The position numbers and the translations under genes were made by a program. Of a stretch of DNA of 64,000 nucleotides, positions 1 through 13,609 are shown piece after piece. How positions within the stretch are numbered: the stretch's first letter is position 1; each line of letters begins with the position of its first letter. Source of the stretch: Patella vulgata. Taxonomy: Eukaryota; Mollusca; Gastropoda; Patellidae. The notes beneath the pieces were generated by a model. That model was not told the DNA's origin. It ran no database searches and saw nothing but the letters and a program-made list of their open reading frames with translations. The DNA lies in the NCBI RefSeq assembly GCF_932274485.2, contig NC_065882.2, positions 27,608,890 through 27,672,889 of the forward strand, in the 5' to 3' direction.

Positions 1-368
1 GAGACGCGTTCGTCGACGTCAACGTCAACCGACAACACTGCAAGAATTGGCCGTGGCACTGCAAGAGAAGAGGGTCAGATTGCCCCAAGTCGTGATTGGA
101 CGGTTGATTAGGGGCATGCCACGACGAATTGCTGAATGTCTGAGGATTGGTGGAGCAATTACTCATTATTAAGACAAAAATCAAAAACGTCCATTTTCAC
201 TGTTCACAGTGTATCTCTTTGCGAGTGAAATGGGGCCGTCAAATAAGCCGCCCATATGAACTGTTTATGTTCATGTGTAGGCAATTGGCCTGTTATTAAC
301 ATACACTGATTACCTCTATTTCCGCAGTTTTGCATTGTTTCTGAATATCTCCTAGTTTTTTTTAAGAG
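1..368 (+). mobile_element. Tc1/mariner-like transposon, 3' end (family A, copy 1)
   Basis: This is the last part of a Tc1-like transposase (stop at 169-171) followed by a 3' flank and a terminal repeat ending ...TTAAGAG at 368, next to a TA. The C-terminal peptide (RMPRRIAECLRIGGAITHY-like) matches the other two family A copies at 20.1-22.0 kb and 34.3-35.5 kb. The rest of the element lies outside the window. A short (TA)n run follows it. Confidence 0.85.
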
Positions 369-370
369 TA

Positions 371-3300
371 TATATATATATATATATATAAATAAATATG
401 AAGCATGCACGGCCGCGTGCATAGCAACCGCCAGTACTAAATAGGATGATAGTTTGAGCTTTGGATTTCAGAAACAGAAGATACCGAGTAGCAAATGGAC
501 TCCGGTCAAAGGGTAACCAATTCAAGATTATGTTAAAAAAGAACAACATTTTAGAAAATAAATGTTTATTTTAGACTAAAATCATCTTAGTCTTTTGAGT
601 ACTGGACTATTTATTTCTCATAGATTGAAATATCACAACAATAAATCATAAATTTACGATAATTTCAATCATAGTTTTGTTATTGTAAATAGCCAAACAA
701 TGATTTATATGCGTCTAATAATTAATTAATAAAAGTTAATACGGTATAAAAATGTATGGCATCAGAATTTCTATGACACATAATATTTCGTTTTTTTTTT
801 AAAGTTTAAAAGAAAAAAGATTTCGCACCTCTGCTTTGTAAAGGTCTGTTAATTCTATAGTTCATTGTGTGGGCTGAGAATAAATATTTCTATTTATAAA
901 ATTCATAACTTAAAAGTGTCAATTTACTGTTTAAGATTTTCCACCAGTTTTTACGGAAATATGATGTCACTTACAGTAGGAAAAATATCACACCCAGATT
1001 TACACCTAACGTGTTAAACATTTGTTAATCTTAAATATCAACATTTATACAGGTGGAAGAAAATATGAATAGATGCCATCTTAATTAACTCCACTACAAA
1101 ATACTGTATATTACAAACTGGCCTATGTGTCAAATCCCACTTGAATTTGAAAATTAATTTGATTTATGAGAGAGGTCAGGGTTCATCTATTCTTGTGATT
1201 TTGAACCATCGAGAAAAATGAATATACATACAAGTATATGGTATGAAAAATAAACTGTTATAAGCGGAATATGATAACTGACTTAGAATAACACATGACA
1301 AAATTGTATGGAAAACGGGTTACTGAAAAGTTTGTTTTTATTGGCGACGTTTCGACCCCGATTCTCTTGTCTTTATCAAACCACAAAACAAGTATCCAAG
1401 AAACTTGTATCCGGTATATTTGTGTCATGGTTTACAACATTTTAATTAAATTAGATTATAATTTATTTTTGTTTAATGTTTTCGGATGTTTACATTGTAC
1501 AATATAAAACCTAGAAATAAACGTAATTGACATCTAGTTTTAATCAAATAAATGTTCTAAAGTGTCCTAAAAAATAAAACATCTGTGTCAAATATCCACA
1601 AAAGTTTAGTGTTTGTTGATATATTCATAGATCCAATTTACAAACAAAAATATTATTTTTCTCCATTTATCCTTAAAACATTATATAAGCTCCGGTTTGT
1701 TTTCAGGTCCTAGATTTATATACTGTATCTTTATTTTATATTTATTGAATAAATAGTGTTAAAATAACCCATTACGATTCATTTATACTTTTATTCTTAA
1801 TCATCAAGATAAAAGATATCAAGTTCGATTTCCAACCACCAAATCATTCCCCTCTTAATTTTCTGAGAATATTTTTTCCCTTATGAATGTATCACAAATT
1901 TAATATTTCAAGAATATATCTTCCATGTGACTTTATAGATAAATGTAATAAATTCCTACGTGTTATATATCTCATTATTTTCTACGAAATAGTGGTTCAA
2001 TACCTTACAATAATACAGATGTGAGATTTTGTTTTAACAGTTCGCGTAATATAGAAATTTAAATTCAGTGTAAAATCAACATCATTAAGTGTGTAGTTTC
2101 TAGTATATGTTGTCAATATAAACACTATTTATTCTTCTGCTTAAACCTCGAGTAATAAACTTTAATTTGATTTAAAAAGATTTACACCACTATATCTGTT
2201 TAATTAACAAGGAGAGCGGCTCCTTTCTTTGATCACGTTTGTTAAATTAAAAACCTTGAATAAACAAAAGTACAGTACATAAAGAGCTATTAGTATAAAC
2301 GTAATACCTATACATGCAAAAGTTTGTTTTATTGAACCGATTTATTTTATCGAACGTTTTGAAATTACCAAATCGATAAATACATAACTTTCATATTGTG
2401 CATTTTTTCTTTCAAACGTCGTTCCACATCAATCCCTTTATCGCCTCGTATCACTAGGTAGACTACATTCAAAATTTACATATATTTTATTGTTGCCTGA
2501 CAAAATATATTCGACTGAATAAATTCTATGCTAATCACATCAGTTTAGATAATTTTCATTTTTGTTAGACATAGGCGCAATTAGCGTTTACTTCAAAAGC
2601 CAAATATAAATTATAATTTTGTGTAAAACTTAGATGAATATTTAATGATTACGAAAATGTCTCAAATACAAATATGCAACGACATAAGTCTTTTTAAATT
2701 CCTGATAAGAATTGGAATACAATTTATAAACTGGTGACATATCAAGATCTTTGTAAATTATTTTAAGTATTATAATCATGCTGTATAAATTAGAACCACA
2801 ATTGTGATAGCAACCATAAAATATTAACTTTCCCATTTTCCCATTTATTCAGTTAATACTAAAATCTAAATGAAAATATTTTTAGCTCACTAATGCAGGT
2901 TCAAATTATTTAACTCAAATAAATAAATAACTGAATTATGTGTACTTTCTATATCACACTTACGGCACGTGTGTATATATTTTTATAGATAAAAACCAAT
3001 ATATTGTATAAACACTAATAATACAATACAATAGATATTGTATACAGTGCGAAAATTAAGTATTAGTTTTAACACTCTCTGGTAAATATATCAACTACAA
3101 AAACAAATAATATATTCATTGTTTGTATAGTAAATATACTACCTACTAACCACTTTAATATGTTTATACATCAAATTACCCTCCGATATACTAAACAAGC
3201 AAATAAATTAAAAAGAATCTTCAATTTATCTGGAGTATTTGGTACATTAGAAATCTTTTAAATTAAACTAAGTAATACTAAACTGACATTCTAAACCACC

Positions 3301-3880
3301 ACTAGGATGGATTTTTTTTCTCTTTCAAGTTAAAACGCAAGCTACAATGGCTTTCCAAATTTCATCGAAAATAAAATCAATTATTAAATCTACTATATAC
3401 TATTAAAATCAAATGTTTTAGTGGCAATTAAGATTTAATTTTTCCCTTCTTCGAGTTTTTTTTCTTTTGGACTTTTTTCTTAATAATGTGTAAATTGGAA
3501 TGGGTGTTTTCAATGATTGTTTGCCCCACCACCAACACGACAAATACTCACCAGTCTCAAACACTCGACTGGTTTTCGTTTACATCATATTTATACTTTT
3601 GTAAAACTCGAATAACTTTGCCGGGCAATGAATAACCGTGAACAAAATATGTTAAACCAGTTAGTAGCTTAAAGATAATGCACAAATATGAAGTTAAAAA
3701 TCTCTAACATGACAAACAAGAAATATTTTTTGTTTTTTTCTAAATCCCAATTCTAATATCGGGTAAATATTGATTGATCTACATAAATGTTATTAAAGTT
3801 GTAATAAAACAGAATACAAAAATATTTCTTACCCGTTAAACACATCTTGTAAAAACAATCCAGTAATAATTAAAATTTGA
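371..3880. other. AT-rich intergenic DNA, no gene seen
   Basis: About 3.5 kb of AT-rich DNA between the Tc1 end and the forkhead promoter. I see no long reading frame, transposon end, SINE box or tandem array. A (TA)n run sits at 369-391. Short TAAT-rich and ATTA-rich stretches are common but cannot be told from base composition. Distal enhancers of the forkhead gene could lie here. Confidence 0.5.
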
Positions 3881-3904
3881 CTGAGAAGGGGGAGCGGCTT
3901 AACT

Positions 3905-4131
3905 AAAGGGGCGTGGTCACATAACACCCCGGCAGCCAATCAGGTAGGCGAAAGTGACTTGGTCATTTATCATTAATTCCAAAAGTAAACAAAAAGACCA
4001 ACGTGGTTTTGTTATGATAAAGAACATAATAGAGGATTACGAACTTGACCAATGGCCAAGAGTGTTAGTAAGACCAGCGATTAATCCTCACGACATGGGG
4101 TATATATTCTCGTAAATTCGGATCAACTTCA
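3905..4131 (+). promoter_or_regulatory. Core promoter of the forkhead gene: CACC/GC box, two CCAAT boxes, TATA box
   Basis: A GGGGCGTGG box lies at about 3908-3916, a CCAAT box in GCCAATCA at 3935-3942, a second CCAAT at 4049-4053, and a TATATAT box at 4101-4107. An initiator-like TTCATCG lies about 30 bp downstream, placing the likely transcription start near 4131 and giving a 5' UTR of about 155 nt. This is local GC enrichment in otherwise AT-rich DNA. Confidence 0.6.
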
Positions 4132-4285
4132 TCGAACAGCTTTCAGCCTTGCAACTACAAACTTCAACAAGAACAAGTATTGAGATTTTAATCCATTTGA
4201 CAAAAATTCAAAGCATAGAAATCTAGCTAAAGTTCGAAGAAATAAGGAGTTTATTTTAACCTAAATTGTGACCTTAGTACTCAAT

Positions 4286-5461
4286 ATGGTTATGCAGACA
4301 ACACCCGTGATGGATGGAAACCTAGGAATAAGATCGTCTTGTATGATGGGTGGACAGTACAACCCTCTCAATTTTCTTCAACATCCACCATACCAGCAAC
4401 CAACGACACAGAATATTTTGTCTGGAGAAAGTTTAGACGAGGCTCATGCTTTAACCTCATCAAGAACTCTTCAAAATAGTTTATCGTCACCCTCTAGTAA
4501 CACCAGTGACTCAGATGCCAGAAGCAGCGACAGTCCGCTTTCAAACCAGGGAGATTCATCGAAATCACCAAATTTCTTGGGATCAGAAGAATCTGAGGAA
4601 GAAACTGAGCAGTCAATTTCTGGAACTTCAACCCTTTCACAGAGAAATCGACGATTTGCTGATGTTAAACCGCCATATTCCTACATAGCTCTGATTACCA
4701 TGGCTGTTGAATCATCTCCTCATGGAATGATGACCCTCAACGAAATATATGCCTTCATCATGAACAGATTCCCTTACTTCAAGCAGAACCAACAAAGGTG
4801 GCAAAACTCAATCAGACACAACCTGTCACTGAATGACTGTTTCATTAAAGTTCCCAGAGGACCCGGGCGACCAGGAAAAGGTAATTATTGGTCTCTTCAC
4901 CCATCTTGTGGTGATATGTTCGGAAATGGTAGCTTCCTCCGAAGAGCTAAACGCTTCAAGTTACCCAAAGCTAAACGTCACGAAAACGCAGCTCTACAAG
5001 CCATGAACGCCTACGCACCATTTGGATTTTACGGTAATCCATCGTTGAATCCCCTGGGATTGACATCCTTGCCACAAGGTCTTACTCAGCATCAACAATA
5101 CGGCTTCCAGATGAAAGAGCCATGGAATCCAACACCAAGTTCTTCCTATTCAGCATACTATCCATCTACTAGTATGTCAAGTTCATTACAGAGTTCTTCC
5201 CTTGGCAGTAGCCTTACTTCTGCCCTTGGTAATCCTCTCGGTTCAAGCCTAGGAGGTACTCTTGGCTCCAGTTTAGGAAACACGTTGGGTTCGTCACTAG
5301 GAAATACTTTATCAGGATCTTATTTACCTATGTCTCAAGTTTCAGCCGTACCCAGCTCCGGTTCATCTTTATCCAATTATCCCGCACTTCAGCAACCCGC
5401 TTATAACTGCTCACAGTATTCGTCCCATCCGCAATTAAGATTTCAGTCTCCACAGTGTTAA
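4286..5461 (+). CDS. foxAB: Forkhead box transcription factor, FoxAB class (single exon)
   Basis: DNA-binding nuclear transcription factor of 391 residues. The forkhead domain covers residues about 128-225: it opens with [17 protein letters not shown], has the recognition helix [16 protein letters not shown] and ends [11 protein letters not shown]. It mixes FoxA-like ([11 protein letters not shown]) and FoxB-like ([15 protein letters not shown]) signatures, the hallmark of the invertebrate FoxAB class; FoxB or FoxA are less likely. The N-terminus is Ser- and acid-rich ([10 protein letters not shown]). The C-terminus carries a degenerate Gly-Ser-Ser-Leu-Gly repeat (residues about 310-340) and ends [18 protein letters not shown] chose the ATG at 4286 because it has A at -3 and G at +4; the frame stays open upstream only through a GTG at 4268. 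There are no introns. A TATA box lies 185 bp upstream and a poly(A) signal 340 bp downstream. Class assignment is from memory of family signatures, not a tree. Confidence 0.85.
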   Translation: MVMQTTPVMDGNLGIRSSCMMGGQYNPLNFLQHPPYQQPTTQNILSGESLDEAHALTSSRTLQNSLSSPSSNTSDSDARSSDSPLSNQGDSSKSPNFLGSEESEEETEQSISGTSTLSQRNRRFADVKPPYSYIALITMAVESSPHGMMTLNEIYAFIMNRFPYFKQNQQRWQNSIRHNLSLNDCFIKVPRGPGRPGKGNYWSLHPSCGDMFGNGSFLRRAKRFKLPKAKRHENAALQAMNAYAPFGFYGNPSLNPLGLTSLPQGLTQHQQYGFQMKEPWNPTPSSSYSAYYPSTSMSSSLQSSSLGSSLTSALGNPLGSSLGGTLGSSLGNTLGSSLGNTLSGSYLPMSQVSAVPSSGSSLSNYPALQQPAYNCSQYSSHPQLRFQSPQC

Positions 5462-5801
5462 AGTGTGCTTGTATGTATTGACGGTGCAGAACAGAGTTTT
5501 AAGAAAAGACAGTGTTTTAACTATTGTTTCAATGACTGTAAAACTATGCTGAGAGACTTTTAACCTGTAAATTGTTATAACTGAAATCCATTTTTTATTT
5601 ATTGGTTGTTATATTTTGTATGTATATACATGTACTATTTTTGTATAGAATATAGAGTTTCTCGATTGTTAAAATATTTTGTAAAAAGAAAAATAGAGTC
5701 TCTCGGTTGTTAAAATATATTTTGTAAAAAGAAAAATTGTTAAATATTTGTATAAACTACAGTATTTGTATAAAGCAAAAACCTATGCCATTTATGTGTT
5801 A

Positions 5802-5807
5802 AATAAA
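5802..5807 (+). terminator. Poly(A) signal AATAAA of the forkhead gene
   Basis: Canonical AATAAA 341 bp after the stop codon, followed by a T-rich stretch at about 5820-5845. The AT-rich 3' UTR contains an imperfect ~45-bp tandem duplication (about 5640-5740, unit beginning TAGAGTYTCTCGRTTGTTAAAATAT). Confidence 0.7.
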
Positions 5808-5859
5808 ACACGGTAAAGTTCAGTTTCTATTTTCTTTTATTTTTGATATTCGAAAAAGG

Positions 5860-8800
5860 GGTACAGTCTAGACTACTCATACGTTTTGAGGTGTAAGTGG
5901 GGGGGGGGGGTCCTTAGACAACATTATGATTGAAAATGTTCATTTAACCTAAAAATCTGATCACGTTTTGAATCTACAGCTCAAAGAATTGGGTATAATC
6001 AACAATCACAGAGAGACTATTCGCGTGTGGGACGATGTCCATTGAAACTGGCACAAAGTCGTTTATGTTTGTACGTATGTATTAGGGTTGGGAGGCAGAA
6101 AGATCTTAGAAATGGTGATGCAAGTCTTACAATTATGTCACTTTCGCAACGCTTATCTCGCGACGTGACAGCGCGTATCTCAACAGAGCGTAAATAACCC
6201 CATAAACATTTTAGACTTCTCCCATCGTCACATAGCCCCCAGTACGCTAGCAGATTTGTACAATATGTTAGTCATCGAATTAATCCCCAGTTAGCACCAA
6301 CCCACCACCACCACCACCATCATTGTTCATGTCAAGTGTACATATTGGTTGTTAGTATGGAAGAAGATCTAGTGCAAAAAATATTGGAGCGGTGAGGACT
6401 TCGGTGGTAACGGAGCTTATTGAATCATAAAACTAAGCTGTTCTGATCACACACAGCCAAACGGTATCTGGATAATTTCCTTCCATAAATCTGTATAAAG
6501 TTTACCTCGGTGATAATTTGTCTTTACTTGGGTGCGAATGGTCTGAACCTAAGGACAATAGGTCATTTTAAAATTTCATCATATATTTTTATCGGAATAA
6601 TTGCCCCCAGCTTTAATAATTTCAAAAGGCGATCAACATATTTTACCCCTCGTTTCGTTTGATAAAAATGTCTTGAAATTTATGGGTACATCCAATTTTA
6701 TACTATAATGAAGCGTGTGGCCCTTCCACGATGTTTTCAACAGGAATAAGTGTAAATCCAATCAACACTTTTCTATGGTCTTTAAGACTTCTGATGGCGT
6801 CAAGATCAACGATTTGACTATTTACTCGCTTCTACGGGATTTAAATGAAATACAGATTAGAGTATATCATTTTCCACCGGCTTCTTTCATCATTAATCTC
6901 ATTTTATTGCTCACACCATGCGGTTATATGTCCAGTGTCCCATATGCCGTCATGGCCGGGCGATGTTCTTTTTAATTAAGTTTTTAACTGGATTATGATA
7001 TGTAAATGTACATCGTGTGACACTTTAATAAACACTTCTTCTTCTTCTTCTATATTATGTAAACTTTACAAACTAAAGCGATAATGATATTCTTTGTTAA
7101 ATTTCATTTATGGAATTTATATAAATTGTGGGCGGCGATGATATAGTAAGCATAATATAACATGTAGATCTGTTCATTTTCCTTCTGTGCAACTCTGTAT
7201 GTTATTAATTAATAGACATTTCATCAGATCACTGAGTTATATTCAATAACTTAATGCTTAATTATACATTATCACTCTTACCATAAAAATAAATACTATT
7301 GATTGATTCATGTCATATTTAAAAATAATCTTAAAATCTCATATAACTATCCAAAATCCTAGCACGCATTTACTTAGAGAGGGGTATTTTTAAGAAGTGA
7401 CCATTCAACCATTAACAAATTTGTACGATTCGTAAATTGAAAGTTAAAACGTGTATATTTGTATATTTCAGCGACGGATTCTTAGATTTGTCACATATTT
7501 CACATAGAATATAATTTAAACATACCGGATCACATCAAATGGTAAATGAATTTGTTATCAATTTTTCTTTAAAACTACCTCGGATTAATATCCAATAATA
7601 ATATACAGGAAAACTACACAGCTAAACATAGACGCAAACATAATGCATCAAAAGTTAATACATAGCTTGTAGCTACGGGCTTCTGTGACGAGACATCGTC
7701 GGTGCTCTTATGTGAGCCAAATGCTACCAAATTTTGGAGCAAACATTCGAAAAGAAAGGTATTTACTAGCGGTTAGTACTCAAACTAGAAAATGGATAGA
7801 AATGTTTATTTTATAATTATAAAATCTCACATAAAATAATATCTTTATAATAAAAAAATCCAAAAGCATCTATTTTGTGATACGGTTTGTATGTCCGATT
7901 CAACTTTTGTAGATTTCATCGCCATAATCGGATGTCATGTTATGGGGAAAATGGTAGCGTATAGCACAGCCTAATACATTAACTTTCTATGTCGGCACAG
8001 TTTTAAAACTCGATATTGGCTACATTATCTTATACACAATTTGATGTCTTCAAAATCTATCTGGCGCCATCCTGATACGATTAATGATTTTAACACCGAA
8101 TTTCACGAATTATGATTGTTAGGTTATATGATCTTTGATAGAGTTAGTAGTAAATTAGGAGAACCTATCTAAGTAGATAAACCAGCTTCTGGTAGTGTAC
8201 CTCGTCCGCCTTTTTTACAAGGCGGTGTCTTTGATTAGAGATTAATTAATTAGTAGATCTGTAATCCGTATTACCTTTCTATGGGGACATGTCATAGTGC
8301 ACGGGGATTACGAGATAGTTGTTTTTCAGCACGTATTTGCTACATGAGAATTTCTTTAGCTGTAAGTAAAACATTCCCGCTTAATGAAAAAGTTTTATCC
8401 GACATCAAAATTTCTTACGTTGTATGTTATCTCAATGGATTAGAGTTGTACTTGAGTTAATTTAAGTCGACTAAATCCATTATATTTATAGCTTTATAAA
8501 CTTATATAGACCAAATCTTTAAAAAGGGGGTTACTGACTTGACTACATGTGTAATTTAATGTATCGAAATTTATTTAAAATGTGCCGTAAGATGAAAATT
8601 TAAAAATAAGTATAAGTATAAGATATATGAGGAAAAAGAATATAATTGTAAATAATAGATATACACAGAAACAGTAGGCTATATATTGTAACATTTATAG
8701 TTTGTCTTTCATCTGTGACTTTCAAGGTTTTAATGACATGCATTTTTCCCTTTATAGGCTTGAAATCTGATATTTAAAGTATAGTTTAGGCAATAAGCAG

Positions 8801-9080
8801 AAGGAATATGGTATTTTATTTAAACAATCACGAAATTCACACGCACAAATAAGCAACATATATTTGAAAGAAATAACCAATGTTTAAAATAATGTATTTG
8901 AGATTTTTGTTTTGTCTTGACAATAGTAATTAACAAGATTAATATCGTAACATAAACATACCTGGTGATAAAATTAAAATATGAAGGTGTTAGTAAAAGT
9001 TAGAGTTAGTTTAACAATATCAACTTACAGAATGCTAATTTACTTGACATATATGACATATTATTGTTAAACATACATTT
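5860..9080. other. AT-rich intergenic DNA, no gene seen
   Basis: No convincing coding region. A poly-G run lies near 5899. At about 6700-7055 a stretch ends in AATAAACA and five CTT repeats (7035-7050), which could be the 3' tail of an old non-LTR retrotransposon, but no reverse transcriptase motif is visible. Otherwise I see nothing specific. Confidence 0.4.
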
Positions 9081-9199
9081 TTAACGATATATTGTGGGAA
9101 TTCATTTGTTACGTTTTCCCAGAACATCACATCAATATGACCCCACGCATATTTCAAAAACTTTCAAGCACTTTTGTACTCTTAAATAATGTTTTTGAT

Positions 9200-9380
9200 T
9201 TTTGTTGGGGTTTGGTTTATTTTTGTTTGGGGATGGGGGGGGGGGGAGAAAGGACATCGGTGTCGTTTCAGCTAAGCAGAGACTGTTCCTGTCACATAGA
9301 AACCGGGAGTAAAATTTCAATAGGGGCAGTTCCTCTCTTCCCACGCCGGTATTCGAACCCGAGGCATTTTATTTTTTTCT
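9200..9380 (-). repeat. Possible SINE fragment with B-box-like sequence
   Basis: On the minus strand GGGTTCGAATACC (about 9348-9360) closely resembles an RNA polymerase III B box (GGTTCGANTCC), followed by non-coding sequence and a long C run. No A box or target duplication is clear. It may be a tRNA-derived SINE fragment or chance. Confidence 0.3.
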
Positions 9381-10259
9381 GACACTATTTATTCAATAAA
9401 TATTGACATATTATAAAAGTAGTATACTATTTAATTCCTGTTTCGCAAAGTAGTAGCCTACACGTATTTATTTGAAGTAATGAGAATATAAAATAAAATG
9501 GACAATGTTCGAATTAAATTAACTTTCATTTTATGCATGTTTAGTGATTTTCATGGAGTTTACCGAGCACTCTTGTAAAATAGGTTAGGCCACATTAATA
9601 TAAATATTTCTTCTTATGGAACACCTATCAAAGTTTTGCTCACTATTTCTTCAGGAAACATTTGTTTGATATCAATAAATACTTAATGGTCTTCGCAAAA
9701 GCTTTTAGTTCAATTTTTGAATTTTAAACAAAACATTGTTCAATAAACTAGGGTGGATATTTATTTATTAAGACCGCGAAGAAATAACCAAATTGATTTG
9801 ACCTTAGCGCTTGAATTTTCGAAAATTATGTGAGCCTAAGGTAATTTCATATACGATGCTATTGTTATATAAGCACTTTGTTAAAACTGAATTTCATTTC
9901 AAAACCACATTATGAAAGACATGTTTAAAAACAGTCGATTTACTTACACGTTGATAACAGTTTTATGGGGTCATACTTTTACAGAGTGAATTCATTGTAT
10001 TGTGTTGTTTATTACAAGATACATTTGTTATATAGTTTATAATAATACAAAATACAGACTATTAAAAAAGATGTTGTATATTTGTTGGTTTAAACTGTAA
10101 TTATTTATTATTTATAATTACACAAAATACACAATATATAATAAATATAAATTATATGGATTCGGAAACAAGCTATAAAGCTTATATCAATCCGTCTCCA
10201 AATGGCATGTTTAAATTGCATAAAATGTATAATAATTTACATAAGAATAAGGATAAGTA

Positions 10260-10750
10260 TATTAGAGACTTCTGGCAAGCGAAAATTCCTGGCCCGTATC
10301 ACATATCCATATCAATTGTACGTGTGACGTCATCAATTTCTGTATAGTTCGCATACGTGACGCGGCACACGGACACGACGACAGCTCGTAGAAAACAGCT
10401 TTCATACGGAAAAGGCACCTTGTCTATGATATCACCCCCTGGTGGAAGTGGACGTTCAACTCCAGAAACGAACAAACGAACGAACGAAAAGGCACATATC
10501 AAATGGTATCTTTTTACCGGCTTTTTTCCTACTTTTAGACCCTAGAATGTTGTGTCATAGCATTTTTGTGAATCTATGTGTATCCTAGAACACGAAGGTG
10601 TATATCTGATGTGGTTTTAAACATGATAAAGACAGGAATTCAATCATTGAAAAAGAGCTCCCCAAAACTATAAAACTACATTGACGCAACGTATCACGTA
10701 TCCGTATCGTCAGGGTGGGACAAATTCCGCTTGCTAAAAAGTCTCTAATA
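10260..10750. mobile_element. Candidate MITE with ~28-bp imperfect inverted ends and TA flanks
   Basis: The left end TTAGAGACTTCTGGCAAGCG and the reverse complement of the right end (TTAGAGACTTTTTAGCAAGCG) match over most of about 28 bp, and both ends are flanked by TATA. The length of about 490 bp, lack of a credible ORF and TA flanks fit a Tc1/mariner-type MITE. Confidence 0.45.
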
Positions 10751-11567
10751 TAGTGTCACCATCCCTGTTAATACAGTCACTCACTATGATGCCATTATTT
10801 TCATCGTCATCATCAGGACCAAGACGTATGTTTTGTCAACTAACATCTGCATAGTGGTAACTAAAATCAGGCGAAGTGAAATGAATTGGACAAAAAGAGA
10901 AAAAGTGTTCTGTATTTTTGTTAATACGAGTTTTACAATTAAACTAATAATTTTCATCAAAGTATTTTATCTAAATTCATGGTACAAATTCCAAACCTAT
11001 ATAGCCTGGAATTTGATATCTTTAGTCTGAATATCACAGCATATACTTATTATACAGCTTCAGTATTTATTATTAACGACTTTCCATACTTAACTCATTT
11101 TTTTAAAAAAAATCATGATTAAGCATTATTATAAATTTTGGAAAGGTTTGTAACTGATGAGTTTAGGTATTTACGATTCAGACCCAAAGAGCCAAGCTGC
11201 CAATATAATCCCATGACACTGTCATGGACTGGTCAACCCAACGAAAAAATAAATTTTGAGCGTAAATGTTGGAGGACCAAACGACTACATCAAACCAAGT
11301 AAATGGATCTTGGTCAATACTCTCATATTTTGAAAACCAGAGCTGTAACATTGAAACGTAAATCGATGTGCCCATTTAAAAAAGCCCACGCTCCCCACAA
11401 AAAAAAGAAAATTCCCTAATATCGTTGCTACACGCCAATAAAAAATTTCCGAAAATCAGCCTTTAACAAAAAAAAAAGAAAAAAAAAGTGAATTGTTACT
11501 TGTGCCAGCACTAAGAGATTTTGATGTTAGTCCAGTTCTGTTTGGTGTTGTTGTTTATTACAATTGT

Positions 11568-11780
11568 CCTGGCAAGGGACAGCGTATAGTCGTTCGGATA
11601 GGACGAAAACCCAGGTCGCGTGTACACAGTGGCGGATGGAGTTCGATATAAGAGTAGGCCGTTGTGCCGCTGTCCGGGAAAAATTTCCCTCATACCACAC
11701 TGTCTTGCGTATGCCCGTCTTCATTAGCCCAGTCGGGGCAGAATAGTAGGACGTTAAACCCTATTTACTTTTCATTTATT
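11568..11780 (+). repeat. tRNA-derived SINE family 1, 5'-truncated copy
   Basis: Carries the family's central region (...AGTCGTTCGGATAGGACGAAAA, then ...GTTCGATATAAGAGTAGGCC) and 3' part (CCCGTCTTCATTAGCCCAG... GGACGTTAAACCC). It lacks the tRNA-like head. The family is found nine or more times in this window. Confidence 0.75.
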
Positions 11781-12085
11781 ACAATTTATTACATTGTTTA
11801 TGACATTATAGACAGTTTGGTGTAATTAAGTTTATTTACATTTATAAACCTATAACCGTAAATCTCTTTGGGTTATATTCTATGCCCGGAATAACTTGGG
11901 ATTTGATTATATACAATGGAATTTGAGGTTATTCTTCTGGAAATTTTTCTTTAACCCTGTAACTAGTTATTCTTCCAGGATATTTTGTTATTTTCCATTA
12001 GAAAACATGAAATAAGGTTTTTCTTACTGTAATTCTTGGATATTCTCATTTTACGTACATGTAAACATAAACGGTTTATAAGCAA

Positions 12086-12230
12086 GATAAAGTCCCGACT
12101 TCGGTTATATGCTGGGGAAGAAAGACTTCAGAAAAACACTACGAAAGAAAAACCTCGGCTTGCCGGTCTCGGTTTTTCTTTTTCTCTGGTTATTTTCTTC
12201 AGTCTTTCATTCCCCAGTCTCGGGCTTTAT
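12086..12230. repeat. 145-bp imperfect palindrome (hairpin)
   Basis: The whole segment folds on itself. It opens ATAAAGTCCCGAC and closes GTCTCGGGCTTTAT, has CTGGGGAA.GAAAGACTT against its complement inside, and a central hairpin around AAAGAAAAACC...GGTTTTTCTTT. No ORF. Probably a small foldback element or MITE; a structured non-coding RNA is possible but unsupported. Confidence 0.55.
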
Positions 12231-13072
12231 CCTACACATGAAGGACTAACAAAAAAATGTGTAAAGAAAAACACATTCTTGTATATAATAAAATGCCATT
12301 TTATAATATGGTGTTAAAATTCGTCACAATAAAATCAAGCTAAAACAGGATTTCCTGCTGATTGATCTTTGGTATAATCAATGCGGATAGAAAAAAACCT
12401 TGGCCCCACCGTCCACCTTCCACTATGTAACGTCCACCCTTAAAACAATCAAAGAATCTGATATTTTCAGATATGTCGTTCACTCAAAACACATGGTATC
12501 CCGCACCCGTAATCAATATTAGTAACATTGAGGAAAACAACAAATTGCTAATAACAACCAGGTTATAGATGTGCCTTGAAATAATTTTTCATTATAAAAT
12601 CCACCCTGTTTTTTTCGACAATCCCTGTGTATTATGATGTCACTTCCTTTAAATGGAATGTAGCCTGCAGGTGACACGGTACATCAACAATGTAATCATG
12701 ACTACTTATCGTTATTTATTTAACAAATTAGTCTTTTGGAGATATTGAATAGACTATCTCACACCCGCTTTTCTCTCACTACCATACTTTATACATAAAT
12801 CTCTAATTGTTTAATTGATAAAATAGTTCAAGTCGTCAGCAGAGAAGAATGGCCGGCCACCTTACCTATTATTGTCCAATATTAGTGTCAGCGGGGATTT
12901 CACGCCCTTGATTCTTTATCTGACACAAACGATCAACACTGCGATGAAATTTATCCATAGACATACCTACTGTACATTTCAATTCTTCCAGTCACCTAAT
13001 TTTAGGGGTGTTAAGGTACATTTGGAAGCAAACACATATGTAAGATGTTGTTTTGTGGTTGCGTAAAGGTTT

Positions 13073-13604
13073 TTCTTGTATCTGAGACTGTCGATCAGCG
13101 AAATGTTGATATTTTGCATTCCGATCTTTGTAAATAGGTGACATGTTTGTCAAGTTGTCCCAACAGTCAATTGCTAGTGATAATTATATACTTATACACG
13201 ATTTATGTAGAGTAATATATTACCTACATAATAACCCACGTGATAACTAAGTAATTTCCTACTTAAAAACTCAAGTTTTTTTTAACGAGTATACACAAAA
13301 CATTCACTTGAAATTAAAATTACGACGATTGTTACATTGTTCTTCATCAGATGACTTCGAATTTCTGAAACGATAGAACTGTGACTGCTAATTTTATTTC
13401 AAAAGCATAATGAAACCCATTTTAAAGGCCTATTAACGTGGGTTATTATGTAGGTAATATATTACTCTACATAAATCATGTATAAGTATATAATTATCAC
13501 TATCAATTGATTGTTGGCACAACTTGACAAACATGTAACCTAGTTACAAAGATGGAAATGCCAAATATCAACATTTCACTGATAGACAGTCTCAGATACA
13601 AGAA
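13073..13604. mobile_element. Foldback (long inverted repeat) element
   Basis: The left arm 13073-13241 and right arm 13436-13604 are inverted copies of about 169 bp with scattered mismatches, around a 194-bp spacer. The arms start TTCTTGTATCTGAGACTGTC and run through ATTATATACTTATACA to ATAACCCACGT. No transposase frame is present. I could not find a clean target duplication. Confidence 0.65.
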
Positions 13605-13609
13605 CATCT

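Noticed and set aside
4268-4285. Upstream extension of the forkhead protein
   Set aside because: It depends on a GTG start; the ATG at 4286 has a strong context and is the normal eukaryotic choice.
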